DNA of 64,000 bases, taken from positions 1 to 64,000 of the forward strand of contig NZ_JNWV01000030.1 of the NCBI RefSeq assembly GCF_000716535.1. Direction: 5' to 3'. Under the pieces are notes generated by a model that saw nothing but the letters and a program-made list of their open reading frames with translations, was not told the DNA's origin and ran no database searches. Positions 7,806 to 16,671 of this stretch are shown here, one piece after another; the stretch's first letter is position 1, and each line of letters opens with the position of its first letter. Source of the stretch: Streptomyces flaveolus (lineage in GTDB: Bacteria; Actinomycetota; Actinomycetes; Streptomycetales; Streptomycetaceae). Made by a program: the position numbers and the translations under genes.

Positions 7806-9200
7806 CTACAACCCCGCGGACTTCCGTTCCTCCGACGTCAGCGGCGGAGCCGTGAGCGCCGGCTTCAGGGGCCCCGCCACCGCGGCCACCAGCACACTCG
7901 GCGCCAACAGCACCTCCGCCCCCCGCTGAAGCGCCGTCACGTCCGTCACCCGCCGGGCCACGCGCCCGTTCCCCGTGGCGGTCCGCAGCAGGCGTCCGAC
8001 GTACGCGGCCAGCACCCGGTCCCGCAGCGTCGGCCCCTGCTCGGTCGCGCCGGGATAGAACACGTCCGCCCCGACGGCGAGGTCCCACGCCGCCCGGACG
8101 GTCCGCCCGACGGCCCTCTGCGCCTGGCGGGCCACTCCCCGGCCCCCCAGCCCCTGACGCCGTACCACGTCCCGCAGCGCCAGCGCCGATCGCGCGGCCA
8201 CCGCCATGCCGTGCCCGTACACCGGGTTCAGCGCGCACACCGCGTCGCCGACGACCACGAAGTTCTCGGGCCACACCGGCATCCGCTCGAAGAAGTGGCG
8301 CCGGTTCGCCGTCGTCCGCGTGACCGCGACCTCCCCGAGCGGCTCCGCGCCCCCGCCCAGCAACTCCCCGATCAGCGGATGCCGCAGTCCGTCACGGGCG
8401 TACGCCTCGAACTCCTCGGCGCGGGACGGCGGTTCGTCACCGCGGCCGCCGAACAGCGTGACGATCCACTTGCCGTCCTCCACCGGCATCAGCACACCCC
8501 CGCGCCCGGTCCCGGAACCCCGCGGATCGGGCTCGATGTTGACGACGGGGAAGCCGGCCCGCGCCGCCTCCGGCGCCCGGTACAGCCGGCTGGCGTACAC
8601 CAGCCCGGAGTCGACCTCCCGCCGTTCGACGGCGGGCAGCCCCAGCCCGGTGAGCCACCCCGCCGCCCGCGAGCCGCGTCCGGTGGCGTCCACGACGAGG
8701 TCGGCCGTCAGCGTCCGCTCGGCGCTGTCGTGGGCGCGGATGCGCACCCCCGTCACCGCGCCGGCCGTGCCGGTGAGCCCCGTCGCCTCGGCCCGCTCCA
8801 CGAGTTCGGCCCGCCCGTCGGCCAGCACCAGCCGCCGTACCACCCAGTCCAGCAGATCCCGGCTCGCGGGCAGCATGAACGCGGACTCGGCCCAGCGCCG
8901 GTACCAGCCGTACGGGGACAGCGCCACCATGTCCGTGGTCATCGGCACCCGGCTCACCCCGGCCGCGCGCAACCGCCCGATCGCCCCGGGCAGCAGCTCC
9001 TCCAGCGCCCGCGCCCCGCCGGACCAGAGCTGATGCACATGCCGGGCCTGCGGCAGCCCCTTGCGGGGCGCGGGCCCGTCGGGCAGCGCGTCCCGCTCGA
9101 CCACCGTCACCCGGGCACCGGCGGCCGTCAGGGCGTGGGCCGCGAGCAGGCCGGCGAGGGAGCCGCCGAGGACGACGGCGGTGGGTCTGTGCTCATTCAT
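7806..9200 (-). CDS. FAD-dependent oxidoreductase (aromatic-hydroxylase-like)
   Basis: A 464-residue flavoprotein starting at ATG 9200, overlapping the stop of the upstream membrane-protein gene by 8 nt. Its N-terminus has the dinucleotide fold GGSLAGLLAAHALTAAGARVTVVERD (residues 11-36). An internal LVVDATGRGSRAAGWL and the FAD-phosphate motif NFVVVGDAVCALNPVYGHGMAVA near 310-335 identify the group A flavin monooxygenase fold. Substrate unknown. It is the last gene of a three-gene transcript with a 7TM protein and an HExxH protein, a combination that suggests processing of a small molecule tied to membrane signalling, although that is inference only. Confidence 0.8.
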   Translation of the reverse strand: MNEHRPTAVVLGGSLAGLLAAHALTAAGARVTVVERDALPDGPAPRKGLPQARHVHQLWSGGARALEELLPGAIGRLRAAGVSRVPMTTDMVALSPYGWYRRWAESAFMLPASRDLLDWVVRRLVLADGRAELVERAEATGLTGTAGAVTGVRIRAHDSAERTLTADLVVDATGRGSRAAGWLTGLGLPAVERREVDSGLVYASRLYRAPEAARAGFPVVNIEPDPRGSGTGRGGVLMPVEDGKWIVTLFGGRGDEPPSRAEEFEAYARDGLRHPLIGELLGGGAEPLGEVAVTRTTANRRHFFERMPVWPENFVVVGDAVCALNPVYGHGMAVAARSALALRDVVRRQGLGGRGVARQAQRAVGRTVRAAWDLAVGADVFYPGATEQGPTLRDRVLAAYVGRLLRTATGNGRVARRVTDVTALQRGAEVLLAPSVLVAAVAGPLKPALTAPPLTSEERKSAGL

Positions 9201-10422
9201 GAACGGCAACGCTCTCTGCTGGGACGGCCGCACGCGCGCGCACCGCCGCGATGTCGTCGGGACGGCGGAGGGCTCGGGATACGGCCCCGATCTCCTGGAG
9301 CAGGTTCGTGGTGTCCGGCCCGGCGGCCGCCTCGGGCGGCTCGGGCGCACGGGCCTTGGTCTCGACGGCGTCGAGGATGCTCACCGCGGCCGCCAGCGCG
9401 CGGGCCCGCTCGGGCGGGTGGCCGAGGCCGAGCGCGGCGTCGTACGCGCGCCGGCCGAGCCCGGTGTCGATGTGCCGGGCCAGCGGCAGCAGCACGTCCC
9501 GGATGAACGTCTCGCGCCGGGTGAGCCGCAGTTCGGGCGTGGCGCGCAGCACGAACGGCACCCCTTCGCCGCTCACGGTGCGCATGAGCTGGTACAGGGG
9601 CCGCAGTTCGCGGTGGGCGAGCCGGACCCGCCAGCGGTCGTGCAGGTACTGGCCGGCGTGCGGCAGGATGAAGCCGACGGCGATGAGGATGGCGGAGAGC
9701 GCGGCCACGGGCGGGGCCAGATTGGTGCTCAGCCAGTCCAGGTCCTGGCCGAACCAGCGGGCGACGACGGCGATCAGCTTGACCGCGTCGAAGATCAGGT
9801 TCAGCACGTAGCCGGCACCGAGCAGCTTCAGGCCCCAGCGCAGCCAGGCGTCCAGGCCCTCGGTGCGCACCCAGTTCCAGATGAGCCGGGAGGTGATCAG
9901 GCAGGCCACGGCGTGGGCGACGAGGTAGAGCAGGATCTCCTCGCGCATGAACGGGGTGGTGGCGTAGTGGGTGTCCAGGTCCCGCAGCCGCTCCTCGGGG
10001 GCGTCGGCGAGGAGGAACAGCACCCACAGGGCGACGATCACCCCCGAGTACACCGAGATCACCCAGCGCATCGCGCGGCGGGTGGCGGCCGAGCGGTCGG
10101 ACAGGCCGTTGCGCCAGGTGATGATGAGCAGCAGACAGGAGCCGCAGAACGCGGTGATCAGCGAATAGCACCAGGGCGCGGAGATGTTGGGCACGCCGGT
10201 CAGCCGGTTGACCCAGGCGATGGTGGAGGGCGTGCAGAACACGAACACCGCGCAGGCGAGCAGCAGCAGTCCGCCGACCGCGCGCAGCAGTGGGTCGCGC
10301 CACAGCCGGATGATGGTGGGCAGCTTGATCACCAGGGCGGCGGTGAGCACGGCCGTGGGGATCCAGAAGGAGATGTAGAACTCGTTGAGGAATCCCGAGG
10401 GGTTCAGCGCCAGCCGGGTCAC
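9193..10422 (-). CDS. MAB_1171c-type polytopic membrane protein (DUF6545-like)
   Basis: A 409-residue protein from GTG 10422. About seven hydrophobic helices fill residues 15-250 (for example FWIPTAVLTAALVIKL, GGLLLLACAVFVFC, GVIVALWVLFLLAD, ALSAILIAVGFILPHA), followed by a cytoplasmic helical domain of about 150 residues (ELRPLYQLMRTV, ETFIRDVLLPLARHID). This is the architecture of the actinobacterial family annotated as MAB_1171c putative transporter. A receptor role is equally possible. It sits between an HExxH metallopeptidase-like gene (16-nt gap) and the FAD oxidoreductase (8-nt overlap), so all three are probably one operon. Confidence 0.75.
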   Translation of the reverse strand: MTRLALNPSGFLNEFYISFWIPTAVLTAALVIKLPTIIRLWRDPLLRAVGGLLLLACAVFVFCTPSTIAWVNRLTGVPNISAPWCYSLITAFCGSCLLLIITWRNGLSDRSAATRRAMRWVISVYSGVIVALWVLFLLADAPEERLRDLDTHYATTPFMREEILLYLVAHAVACLITSRLIWNWVRTEGLDAWLRWGLKLLGAGYVLNLIFDAVKLIAVVARWFGQDLDWLSTNLAPPVAALSAILIAVGFILPHAGQYLHDRWRVRLAHRELRPLYQLMRTVSGEGVPFVLRATPELRLTRRETFIRDVLLPLARHIDTGLGRRAYDAALGLGHPPERARALAAAVSILDAVETKARAPEPPEAAAGPDTTNLLQEIGAVSRALRRPDDIAAVRARAAVPAESVAVHE

Positions 10423-10438
10423 CGGGCGGTTCCTCCCC

Positions 10439-11071
10439 TCACCGGGCCGTTCCTCCCCTGCCTCGGTATCCGAGGGAACGCTGCACCGGGTCCAGCGCGG
10501 TGGTGCGGGTCCCGCAGAGGTGGCCGCGGAACAGGGTGGCCAGCCGGTGCCCGAAGTCGTCGGCCTCGGCCTCGTCGGTCTCCCGGGAGCCGTCGCGGGC
10601 GGCCACGGTGAGGGCCGCCTCCCGCCAGCCGGGCGTGTCGGTGAGGGCCCGGGCGGCGGCGGCTCCGGCCAGGTGGTGGTGCCGGTGACCGGCGTGCAGG
10701 TGCCACAGTTCGTGCCCGAGGATGACCAGTTGCTGCACGGCCTCGGCCCGCTCCTCCACGATGACCAGGTCGAAGTCGGCGAACTCGACCCACAGACCGG
10801 TGACTTCGATCTCGTCCGGGAAGCGTTCGAAGCGCAGCTCCACCGGCCGTCCGCCGCGCAGCGCGCTCATCTCCTCGCACAGCGCCCGGCACAGGGCCCG
10901 TACACCGCCGGGCGGTTCGGGCCGGGCGCGGACGGCGGCGGCGAGGTCGCCGGCCAGGGCGCGCATCGCCGGGCCGGGGCCGGAGCGCCGTGTGCGGGCC
11001 GGGCCGGAGCGGGCGCGTCGCAGTCGTGCGGCCAGGCGTGCCGCCTGCTCCCGCGCGCCCCCGAAACTCAT
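10439..11071 (-). CDS. ImmA/IrrE-like HExxH metallopeptidase-like protein
   Basis: A 210-residue protein from ATG 11071, with GGGAG 5 nt upstream. The motif GHELWHLHAGH at residues 119-129 gives HExxH with His120, Glu121 and His124 as likely zinc ligands and catalyst, as in ImmA/IrrE-type proteases that are often labelled toxin components of toxin-antitoxin pairs. An acidic EADDFGHRLA segment near 180 could supply the third ligand, as in the family pattern E-x-E-A-D-x-F. Such proteins usually have an XRE regulator next door as substrate or partner; none is present here, since the upstream DNA is the arabinanase promoter region. It heads the three-gene cassette. Confidence 0.72.
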   Translation of the reverse strand: MSFGGAREQAARLAARLRRARSGPARTRRSGPGPAMRALAGDLAAAVRARPEPPGGVRALCRALCEEMSALRGGRPVELRFERFPDEIEVTGLWVEFADFDLVIVEERAEAVQQLVILGHELWHLHAGHRHHHLAGAAAARALTDTPGWREAALTVAARDGSRETDEAEADDFGHRLATLFRGHLCGTRTTALDPVQRSLGYRGRGGTAR

Positions 11072-11193
11072 CTGTCTCCCTCCCCACCGCCGGTTGCGGC
11101 TGGTCCGAGCGTACGCGCCTGGATGTGTCCGCGTCATGCAATCCGGCGACCGTCGTTCAACGAGGAACCACCTATGAGCTTGTCTGCGACCCA

Positions 11194-11222
11194 TTGACGT
11201 GGAAGCGCTTCCTATCTACGGT
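11194..11222 (+). promoter_or_regulatory. Promoter with LacI-type palindrome, upstream of arabinanase remnant and abfA
   Basis: TTGACG (11194-11199) and TACGGT (11217-11222) are spaced by 17 bp. The spacer holds the perfect palindrome GGAAGCGCTTCC (11201-11212), a typical LacI-family operator similar in form to CebR-type boxes of Streptomyces glycosidase genes. The IclR-type motif lies downstream of the expected start point. Confidence 0.6.
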
Positions 11223-11247
11223 TCCGTTCGAAGTTACGAGCGCTATC

Positions 11248-11277
11248 CGATATCTCGAACGGCGATCTCTCGAACGG
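11248..11277 (+). promoter_or_regulatory. Putative IclR operator B, two head-to-tail copies
   Basis: CGATATCTCGAACGG and CGATCTCTCGAACGG are adjacent 15-bp direct repeats differing at one base. In reverse complement each reads CCGTTCGAGA(T/G)ATCG, the same motif found before the IclR, dehydratase and transporter genes. Confidence 0.6.
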
Positions 11278-11342
11278 TGGGGGCACGCACCGGTCCACCA
11301 CCTGGCGACCCGCCCCGACGCCCCCTACGCGGTCGAGGGCCC

Positions 11343-11552
11343 GACAGCGAGGGCCGGTCGATGCTCGACGGAGGCGGCGACCTCCTGCTGGCCGGCCACG
11401 GCCGCTACGTGGGCCCCGGCGGCGAGTCGACGTTCCGCACCCACGGCAAGACCTGGCTGGCCTACCACTACTACGACGCGGACGACGACGGCACCCCGAA
11501 GCTGGGCCTCAACGAGCTCCGGTGGCGTGCGGGTTGGCCGGTCTTCAAGTGA
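11343..11552 (+). pseudogene. C-terminal remnant of a GH43 endo-1,5-alpha-L-arabinanase
   Basis: From GAC 11343 to TGA 11552 the translation reads DSEGRSMLDGGGDLLLAG, HGRYVGPGGES, YHYYDADDDGTPKLGLNEL and a final WPVFK. This is the recognisable C-terminus of secreted GH43 arabinanases (conserved HYYDA..GTPKLGINEL block). The signal peptide, catalytic propeller blades and catalytic Asp/Glu residues are missing, and only about 70 of the usual 320 or so residues remain. The promoter and operators that would serve such a gene survive about 60-130 bp upstream, so an internal deletion joined leader to tail. The GH51 gene follows after 14 nt and may now depend on this promoter. Confidence 0.8.
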
Positions 11553-11566
11553 CCCGGAAGGATTCC

Positions 11567-13087
11567 ATGAGCAACAGCACCGCCCGCTTCACCCTGGACC
11601 CCGCATTCACCGTCGGCCGAGTCAACCCCCGCCTCTTCGGCTCCTTCGTGGAACACCTCGGCCGCTGCGTCTACACCGGCGTCTACGAACCCGGCCACCC
11701 CACGGCAGACGCCGAAGGCCTCCGCACGGACGTGCTGGACCTCGTCCGCGAACTCGGCGTCACCACCATCCGCTACCCCGGCGGCAACTTCGTCTCCGGG
11801 TACAAGTGGGAGGACTCCGTCGGCCCCGTCGAAGAGCGCCCCCGCCGGCTCGACCTGGCCTGGCACTCCACCGAGACCAACCGCTTCGGCCTCTCCGAGT
11901 ACATCGCGTTCCTGCGGAAGCTCGGCCCCCAGGCCGAACCCATGATGGCGGTGAACCTCGGGACGAGAGGCGTGGCGGAGGCCCTCGAACTCCAGGAGTA
12001 CGCCAACCACCCCGCCGGCACCGCCCTCTCCGACCTGCGCGCCGCCCACGGAGACAAGGAGCCCTTCCGCATCAGGCTCTGGTGCCTCGGCAACGAGATG
12101 GACGGCCCCTGGCAGACCGGCCACAAGACGGCGCGGGAGTACGGACGGATCGCCGCCGAGACCGCCCGCGCCATGCGCCAGCAGGACCCCGGTGTCGAAC
12201 TGGTCGCCTGCGGCTCCTCCAGCCAGGCCATGCCCACCTTCGCCGAGTGGGAGGCGACCGTCCTGGAGGAGACCTACGACCTGGTCGACCACATCTCGCT
12301 GCACGCCTACTACGAGCCCGTCGACGGCGACCTGGACTCCTTCCTCGCCTCGGCCGTCGACATGGAGTCCTTCATCGAGAACGTGGTCGCGACGGCCGAC
12401 CACGTGGGCGCGAAACTGAAGTCGAAGAAGAAGATCAACCTCTCCTTCGACGAATGGAACGTCTGGTACCTCTCGAAGTGGGAGGAGTACGCCAGGTCCG
12501 TCGACCAGTCCGACTGGCCCGAGGCGCCCCGCCTGCTGGAGGACAACTACAGCGTCACGGACGCGGTCGTCTTCGGCTCGCTCCTCATCGCGTTGCTCCG
12601 GCACGCCGACCGCGTCACCGTCGCCTGCCTCGCCCAGCTCGTCAACGTGATCGCCCCGATCATGACCGAGCCGGGCGGCCCGGCCTGGCGGCAGACGACG
12701 TTCTTCCCCTTCGCGCAGGCCTCGCGGTACGGCCGGGGCCAGGTGCTGGACGTCCGCGTGGACTCGCCGACGTACGACACGAAGAAGTACGGCGAGACCG
12801 ACCTGCTGCACGCCACCGCCGTCCGCGCGGACGACGGCACGGTCACCGTGTTCGCGGTCAACCGCGGCCGCACCGAGCCCCTGCCCCTGGAAGTGGCGCT
12901 GAACGGACTGGAGCTGACGGCCGTGACCGAGCACAGCGCGCTCGCGGACGCCGACCCCGACGCCCGCAACACCCTCACCGACCCCGACCGCGTCACCCCG
13001 CACCCGGTCGAGGGCACCGCCCTGAGGGACGGCACCCTCACCGCCGTACTGGAGCCGCTGTCCTGGAACGTGATCAGGCTGGCGTGA
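11567..13087 (+). CDS. abfA: GH51 alpha-L-arabinofuranosidase
   Basis: A 506-residue intracellular-type enzyme (no signal peptide) from ATG 11567, with GGAAGGA 4 nt upstream. GH51 hallmarks are FGSFVEHLGRCVYTGVYEP near residues 24-42, RYPGGNFVSGY near 69-79, the acid/base Glu177 in CLGNEMDGPW, and the nucleophile Glu296 in NLSFDEWNVWY. It releases L-arabinofuranose from arabinan or arabinoxylan oligosaccharides. It follows the truncated arabinanase, consistent with an ancestral arabinanase-arabinofuranosidase operon. Its stop codon directly abuts the stop of the convergent GH35 gene. Confidence 0.93.
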   Translation: MSNSTARFTLDPAFTVGRVNPRLFGSFVEHLGRCVYTGVYEPGHPTADAEGLRTDVLDLVRELGVTTIRYPGGNFVSGYKWEDSVGPVEERPRRLDLAWHSTETNRFGLSEYIAFLRKLGPQAEPMMAVNLGTRGVAEALELQEYANHPAGTALSDLRAAHGDKEPFRIRLWCLGNEMDGPWQTGHKTAREYGRIAAETARAMRQQDPGVELVACGSSSQAMPTFAEWEATVLEETYDLVDHISLHAYYEPVDGDLDSFLASAVDMESFIENVVATADHVGAKLKSKKKINLSFDEWNVWYLSKWEEYARSVDQSDWPEAPRLLEDNYSVTDAVVFGSLLIALLRHADRVTVACLAQLVNVIAPIMTEPGGPAWRQTTFFPFAQASRYGRGQVLDVRVDSPTYDTKKYGETDLLHATAVRADDGTVTVFAVNRGRTEPLPLEVALNGLELTAVTEHSALADADPDARNTLTDPDRVTPHPVEGTALRDGTLTAVLEPLSWNVIRLA

Positions 13088-16042
13088 TCAGACCGGCTCG
13101 ACCGGCACGCCGCCCGTCGCCTTGCCGAGCAGCGTCAGCCGGACCGACCCGGGGCCCGACAGCGTGGTGAACTCCGAGAGGACCGCCAGCGCCAGGGTGT
13201 TGGTGCCCCGGGTGCGCAGGATGCCGTTCGGCAGGACGAAGGTGTGCTGCGGGCCGACGTTGTTGACGTACTGGCCCAGGTTCCAGCCGTTGAGGAAGAT
13301 CTGGGCGCGGTAGGCGCGGTACGGGTCGTCGTCCAGGGTCAGGCCGATCGACGCGTCCACGTCGGCCGGCACCGACAGCCGGAACGTGGTCCGGTACCAG
13401 GTCACGCCCTGGTACCGCGCCGCGCGCGGGAAGGTCACCTTCTCCCAGTCCCGGTCCCGGAAGCCGGGCAGGTGCCAGCCCTCCCGCTCGCCGTACAGGC
13501 CGCCGTTGTTCATCGGCCCGCGCACGGGGTCGGCGGCGCCCGCGCCCTGGATGCGCCACCGCACCTTCGGCGACGCCCCCTTGAACGTGACCGCCGTCAG
13601 GCCCCGCGCCACCTTGTGCGTGTCGAGCGCCTTGCCGTCCTGGTCGTGCTGCATACGCCGGACGAGGACCGACAGCACATGCCGACCGGGGGAGCGCAGC
13701 CGCTCACGCACCGGGAACACCGCCGTGTCCGCCCAGCTCCCCTTGCGGATGGTCACGTTCTTGTCCGGCACCGGCATCCGGTGCGTGCCCAGCGGCTCGC
13801 CGTCCAGCCACGCCATCAGCAGGCCCTGCGTGCCGGTGCTGTAGGCGAGGGAGACCTCCTCGACACCGGTGCTGTCGGAGAAGCTGCCCCGGTACCAGAC
13901 GTCCCCGTAGTGGAAGCCGTAGTCGTCCGCGAAGAGGACCGGCTGTCCGTCCGGGACGGCCGTGGTGCTGTACGAGGACGTCTTGTCGGCCGCCTTCCAC
14001 GACGAGTCGTCGAAGCTCGGGCCCGCCTCCGGGTTCTCCGTGCGCATCCGCCAGCCGCCCAGCCCGGGCAGCCTTACCTCGGGCGTGTCCGGCAGCATCC
14101 CGGTGGTCAGCAGGCTGCCCGAGAGCGTCACCCGGGTGGGCAGCTTCCGCCCGTTCCAGACCAGGGTGCCGATCCCGCGCGGGCCCCACACCTCCATGCT
14201 CGTCCGCTCGGCGATGTCACCCGTCAGGTGGACCTCCGACCCGCGCAGCTCCGCGTGCCGCAGCAGCGCCGGGCCGTACACGAGGAGGGTCCCGGACGGG
14301 GTGTCGTACGGGAAGAGGCGGACGGCCGTGGCGTCGTCGGCGAAGAGCAGCAGCAGCGGGGTGTCGGTCTCGCCCTTCTGCACCAGCACCCGGGTCAGCC
14401 CGCCCTGGCCAAGGGGGGCGTTGACATGGAGTTCGTTCCGGTCGAAGGCCCAGCCGGCCTCCGGGTCCAGCCGCTGCACAAGGGGCTCCGCCGGGCACTT
14501 CAGCACCAGCTCGGCCATCTCGTCGCCCCGCCCGGCGAACACGGCGATGTCCTGCCGGCCCGCCGTCAGCACCGTCATGGGCGCGGCGGTGGCGTACTTC
14601 AGCGTCCGCTTGCCGAGCGGCAGTCCCGTGGTGAGCAGCTTGGCGTCCTTGCCGGGCACGGTGATCCGCAGCTTGCCCGCGTCGGTGGGCAGCTCCGTGG
14701 TGACCGGGTCGGTGCCGTCGTTGCGGGCGACGTACACATGGGTGCCGGTGTCCGGGTTGGTCAGGTGGTAGACCTTCAGCCCGTCGGCCGTCACGTCCGC
14801 CGCCCGGTCCAGCTTCGCGAAGTCGGGCACGCGCTGGAGCAGATGGCCGAGCTGGTGCATCGGCGCGATCTTGTCCGTGACGTTCCGGCCCTCGTCGATG
14901 GCGGCGCCGTAGTCGTACGACGTGTAGACGACCGGCGCGGGCAGCCAGCCCCACGACGTCCCCCCGAACGTCATGTACACGTTGTGCAGGGTGAGTCCGT
15001 TGGCGAGGTTGGTGAGATAGAACCGCCGCTCGTACGCCGCGTCCCGGGTGCGCCGTGACTCGGCGTATCCCTTGCCGTCGAACCAGGCACCGCCCCACGG
15101 ATCGAACCAGCCGCCCCCGAACTCGGGCACGAACCCGGGCGTGGTGGGGGAGGCGGTGGCCCCGCCCTTCGCCCCGCCGGGCCCGTAGTGTCCCCAGTCC
15201 GGCGGGGTCTGGGACGGCGACGGATACCCGTCGAACCCGTACAGCCAGCCGCCCCGCTCCCCACCGGTGTCGAAGGACCCCGGGACCCAGTAGCCGTTCC
15301 GCCCCTTGTCGTTGTGGAACAACGGAACGTCGATCCCGTCGCCCCGCACCTTCCGGTACAGGTGGGACATGTAGTTCCGCCCGGTGGACTCGTCCACGTG
15401 GGCGTCGTACTCGTTCTCGATCTGGTACAGCAGGATCGTGCCGGTGCCCTGCGTGAACAGATGCCGGCGGGCGATCCGGTTCACCCGGGTCAGCCACTCG
15501 TCCACGTGCGCCAGATAGGCCGGGTCGTCGGTCCGGGCCGTGCCCTCGGTCGCCGTCAGCCACCCGGGGAAGCCGCCCCCGTCCACCTCGGCGTTGATGT
15601 AGGGACCGGGCCGCAGAATGACGTACAGCCCGGTCTCGGCGGCCGTCCGCAGGAACAGATCGAGGTCCCGGACACCGCTGAAGTCGTACTCGCCGGGCGC
15701 GGGGGAGTGGTAGTTCCACGCCACGTAGATGCTCACGGCGTTGTACCCGTGCGCCCGCATCTTCTGGAGCACGTCCCGCCACAGGGACGGGCTCGGCAGC
15801 CGGAACGGATGCATCTCGCCGGACCACACCACCAATCGCCGCCCGTCCACGAGCAGCGAGTAACGGTCGTACCCGATGGTGTGCCGCTCGCCGTCGGCGC
15901 TCGGCGGCAGCGGTGCCGGACCGGTCGGCGCGCTGCTCCCCGCGTACGCGGAGGGCGCCCCGGGGCCGCCGCTGCCGCCGAGGGCGAGACCGAGCGCGGC
16001 GGAGCCGGTCAGGGCACTGAAGGTACGTCTGCTGAGCGCCAA
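13088..16042 (-). CDS. Secreted GH35 beta-galactosidase
   Basis: A 984-residue protein from TTG 16042 with GGAGG 7 nt upstream. The N-terminus SRRTFSALTGSAALGLALGG is a twin-arginine signal. The GH35 barrel follows: SGEMHPFRLP, GYNAVSIYVAWNYHSPAPGEYDF, YVILRPGPYINAEVDGGGFP, the acid/base glutamate in LLYQIENEYD near residue 205, and the nucleophile in VPEFGGGWFDPWGG near 308. Downstream beta-sandwich domains include galactose-binding-like jelly rolls (DVWYRGSF, YRAYRAQIFLNGWNLGQYV). It removes terminal beta-galactose outside the cell, matching the galactose/arabinose uptake genes at 20.6-28.9 kb. Confidence 0.93.
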   Translation of the reverse strand: MALSRRTFSALTGSAALGLALGGSGGPGAPSAYAGSSAPTGPAPLPPSADGERHTIGYDRYSLLVDGRRLVVWSGEMHPFRLPSPSLWRDVLQKMRAHGYNAVSIYVAWNYHSPAPGEYDFSGVRDLDLFLRTAAETGLYVILRPGPYINAEVDGGGFPGWLTATEGTARTDDPAYLAHVDEWLTRVNRIARRHLFTQGTGTILLYQIENEYDAHVDESTGRNYMSHLYRKVRGDGIDVPLFHNDKGRNGYWVPGSFDTGGERGGWLYGFDGYPSPSQTPPDWGHYGPGGAKGGATASPTTPGFVPEFGGGWFDPWGGAWFDGKGYAESRRTRDAAYERRFYLTNLANGLTLHNVYMTFGGTSWGWLPAPVVYTSYDYGAAIDEGRNVTDKIAPMHQLGHLLQRVPDFAKLDRAADVTADGLKVYHLTNPDTGTHVYVARNDGTDPVTTELPTDAGKLRITVPGKDAKLLTTGLPLGKRTLKYATAAPMTVLTAGRQDIAVFAGRGDEMAELVLKCPAEPLVQRLDPEAGWAFDRNELHVNAPLGQGGLTRVLVQKGETDTPLLLLFADDATAVRLFPYDTPSGTLLVYGPALLRHAELRGSEVHLTGDIAERTSMEVWGPRGIGTLVWNGRKLPTRVTLSGSLLTTGMLPDTPEVRLPGLGGWRMRTENPEAGPSFDDSSWKAADKTSSYSTTAVPDGQPVLFADDYGFHYGDVWYRGSFSDSTGVEEVSLAYSTGTQGLLMAWLDGEPLGTHRMPVPDKNVTIRKGSWADTAVFPVRERLRSPGRHVLSVLVRRMQHDQDGKALDTHKVARGLTAVTFKGASPKVRWRIQGAGAADPVRGPMNNGGLYGEREGWHLPGFRDRDWEKVTFPRAARYQGVTWYRTTFRLSVPADVDASIGLTLDDDPYRAYRAQIFLNGWNLGQYVNNVGPQHTFVLPNGILRTRGTNTLALAVLSEFTTLSGPGSVRLTLLGKATGGVPVEPV

Positions 16043-16117
16043 GGTGGATCCTCCCGGGCGATCTTACGGGGGCGAGGTCCGGCCATTCTCCCCACGGACA
16101 CGCCCCACAATGGACCC

Positions 16118-16576
16118 ATGAGGATCTCGGCGCGGGCGGATTACGCGGTACGGGCGGTACTGGAGCTGGCCGTACGGCAGGGTAACGGCCCGGTGAAGGC
16201 AGAAGAAATCGCCGCCGTGCAGGAGATCCCGCACAAGTTCCTGGAAGGGATCCTCGGCGACCTGCGACGGGCCGGGATCGTCGACAGCCGGCGCGGCGGG
16301 GGCGGCGGCTACCGGCTGGCACGGGACGCGGCCTCGATCACCGTGGCCGACGTCATCCGGGCGGTCGACGGCCCGATCGTGTCGGTGCGCGGCGAACGCC
16401 CGACGGGCCTCGCCTACACCGGCACCGCCCAGCCGCTGCTGCCGCTGTGGATCGCCCTGCGCGCCAACGTCCGCCGCGTCCTCGAGGGCGTCACCGTCGC
16501 CGACCTCGCGGCCGACGACCTCCCCGAGCCGGTCCGCGCCCTGGCGGCGGAACCGGCGGCCTGGGAGAACCCGTGA
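16118..16576 (+). CDS. Rrf2-family transcriptional regulator lacking cysteines
   Basis: A 152-residue protein starting MRISARADYAVRAVLELAV at ATG 16118. The Rrf2 winged helix-turn-helix is clear: VKAEEIAAVQEIPHKFLEGILGDLRRAGIVDSRRG, a glycine-rich wing GGGGGYRLARD, then ITVADVIRAVDGP. Members such as IscR, NsrR and RsrR bind an Fe-S cluster through cysteines in the segment after residue 90. Here there is no cysteine at all, so cluster binding by the usual ligands is excluded. It is divergent from the GH35 gene with a 75-nt gap. The target is unknown. Confidence 0.88.
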   Translation: MRISARADYAVRAVLELAVRQGNGPVKAEEIAAVQEIPHKFLEGILGDLRRAGIVDSRRGGGGGYRLARDAASITVADVIRAVDGPIVSVRGERPTGLAYTGTAQPLLPLWIALRANVRRVLEGVTVADLAADDLPEPVRALAAEPAAWENP

Positions 16577-16671
16577 GCGCAACGCCGGCCCCCCGGCGGG
16601 CGCACCGGTGAGTGTCCCCCGGCCGGCGCACCGGCGAGTTTCCCCGGCGGGCATCCGTCGTTAGGGCGGGC

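Noticed and set aside
10439..11071. Complete toxin-antitoxin pair
   Set aside because: The HExxH protein resembles the component often labelled toxin, but no antitoxin-like or XRE gene is adjacent and the neighbours are membrane and flavin proteins.
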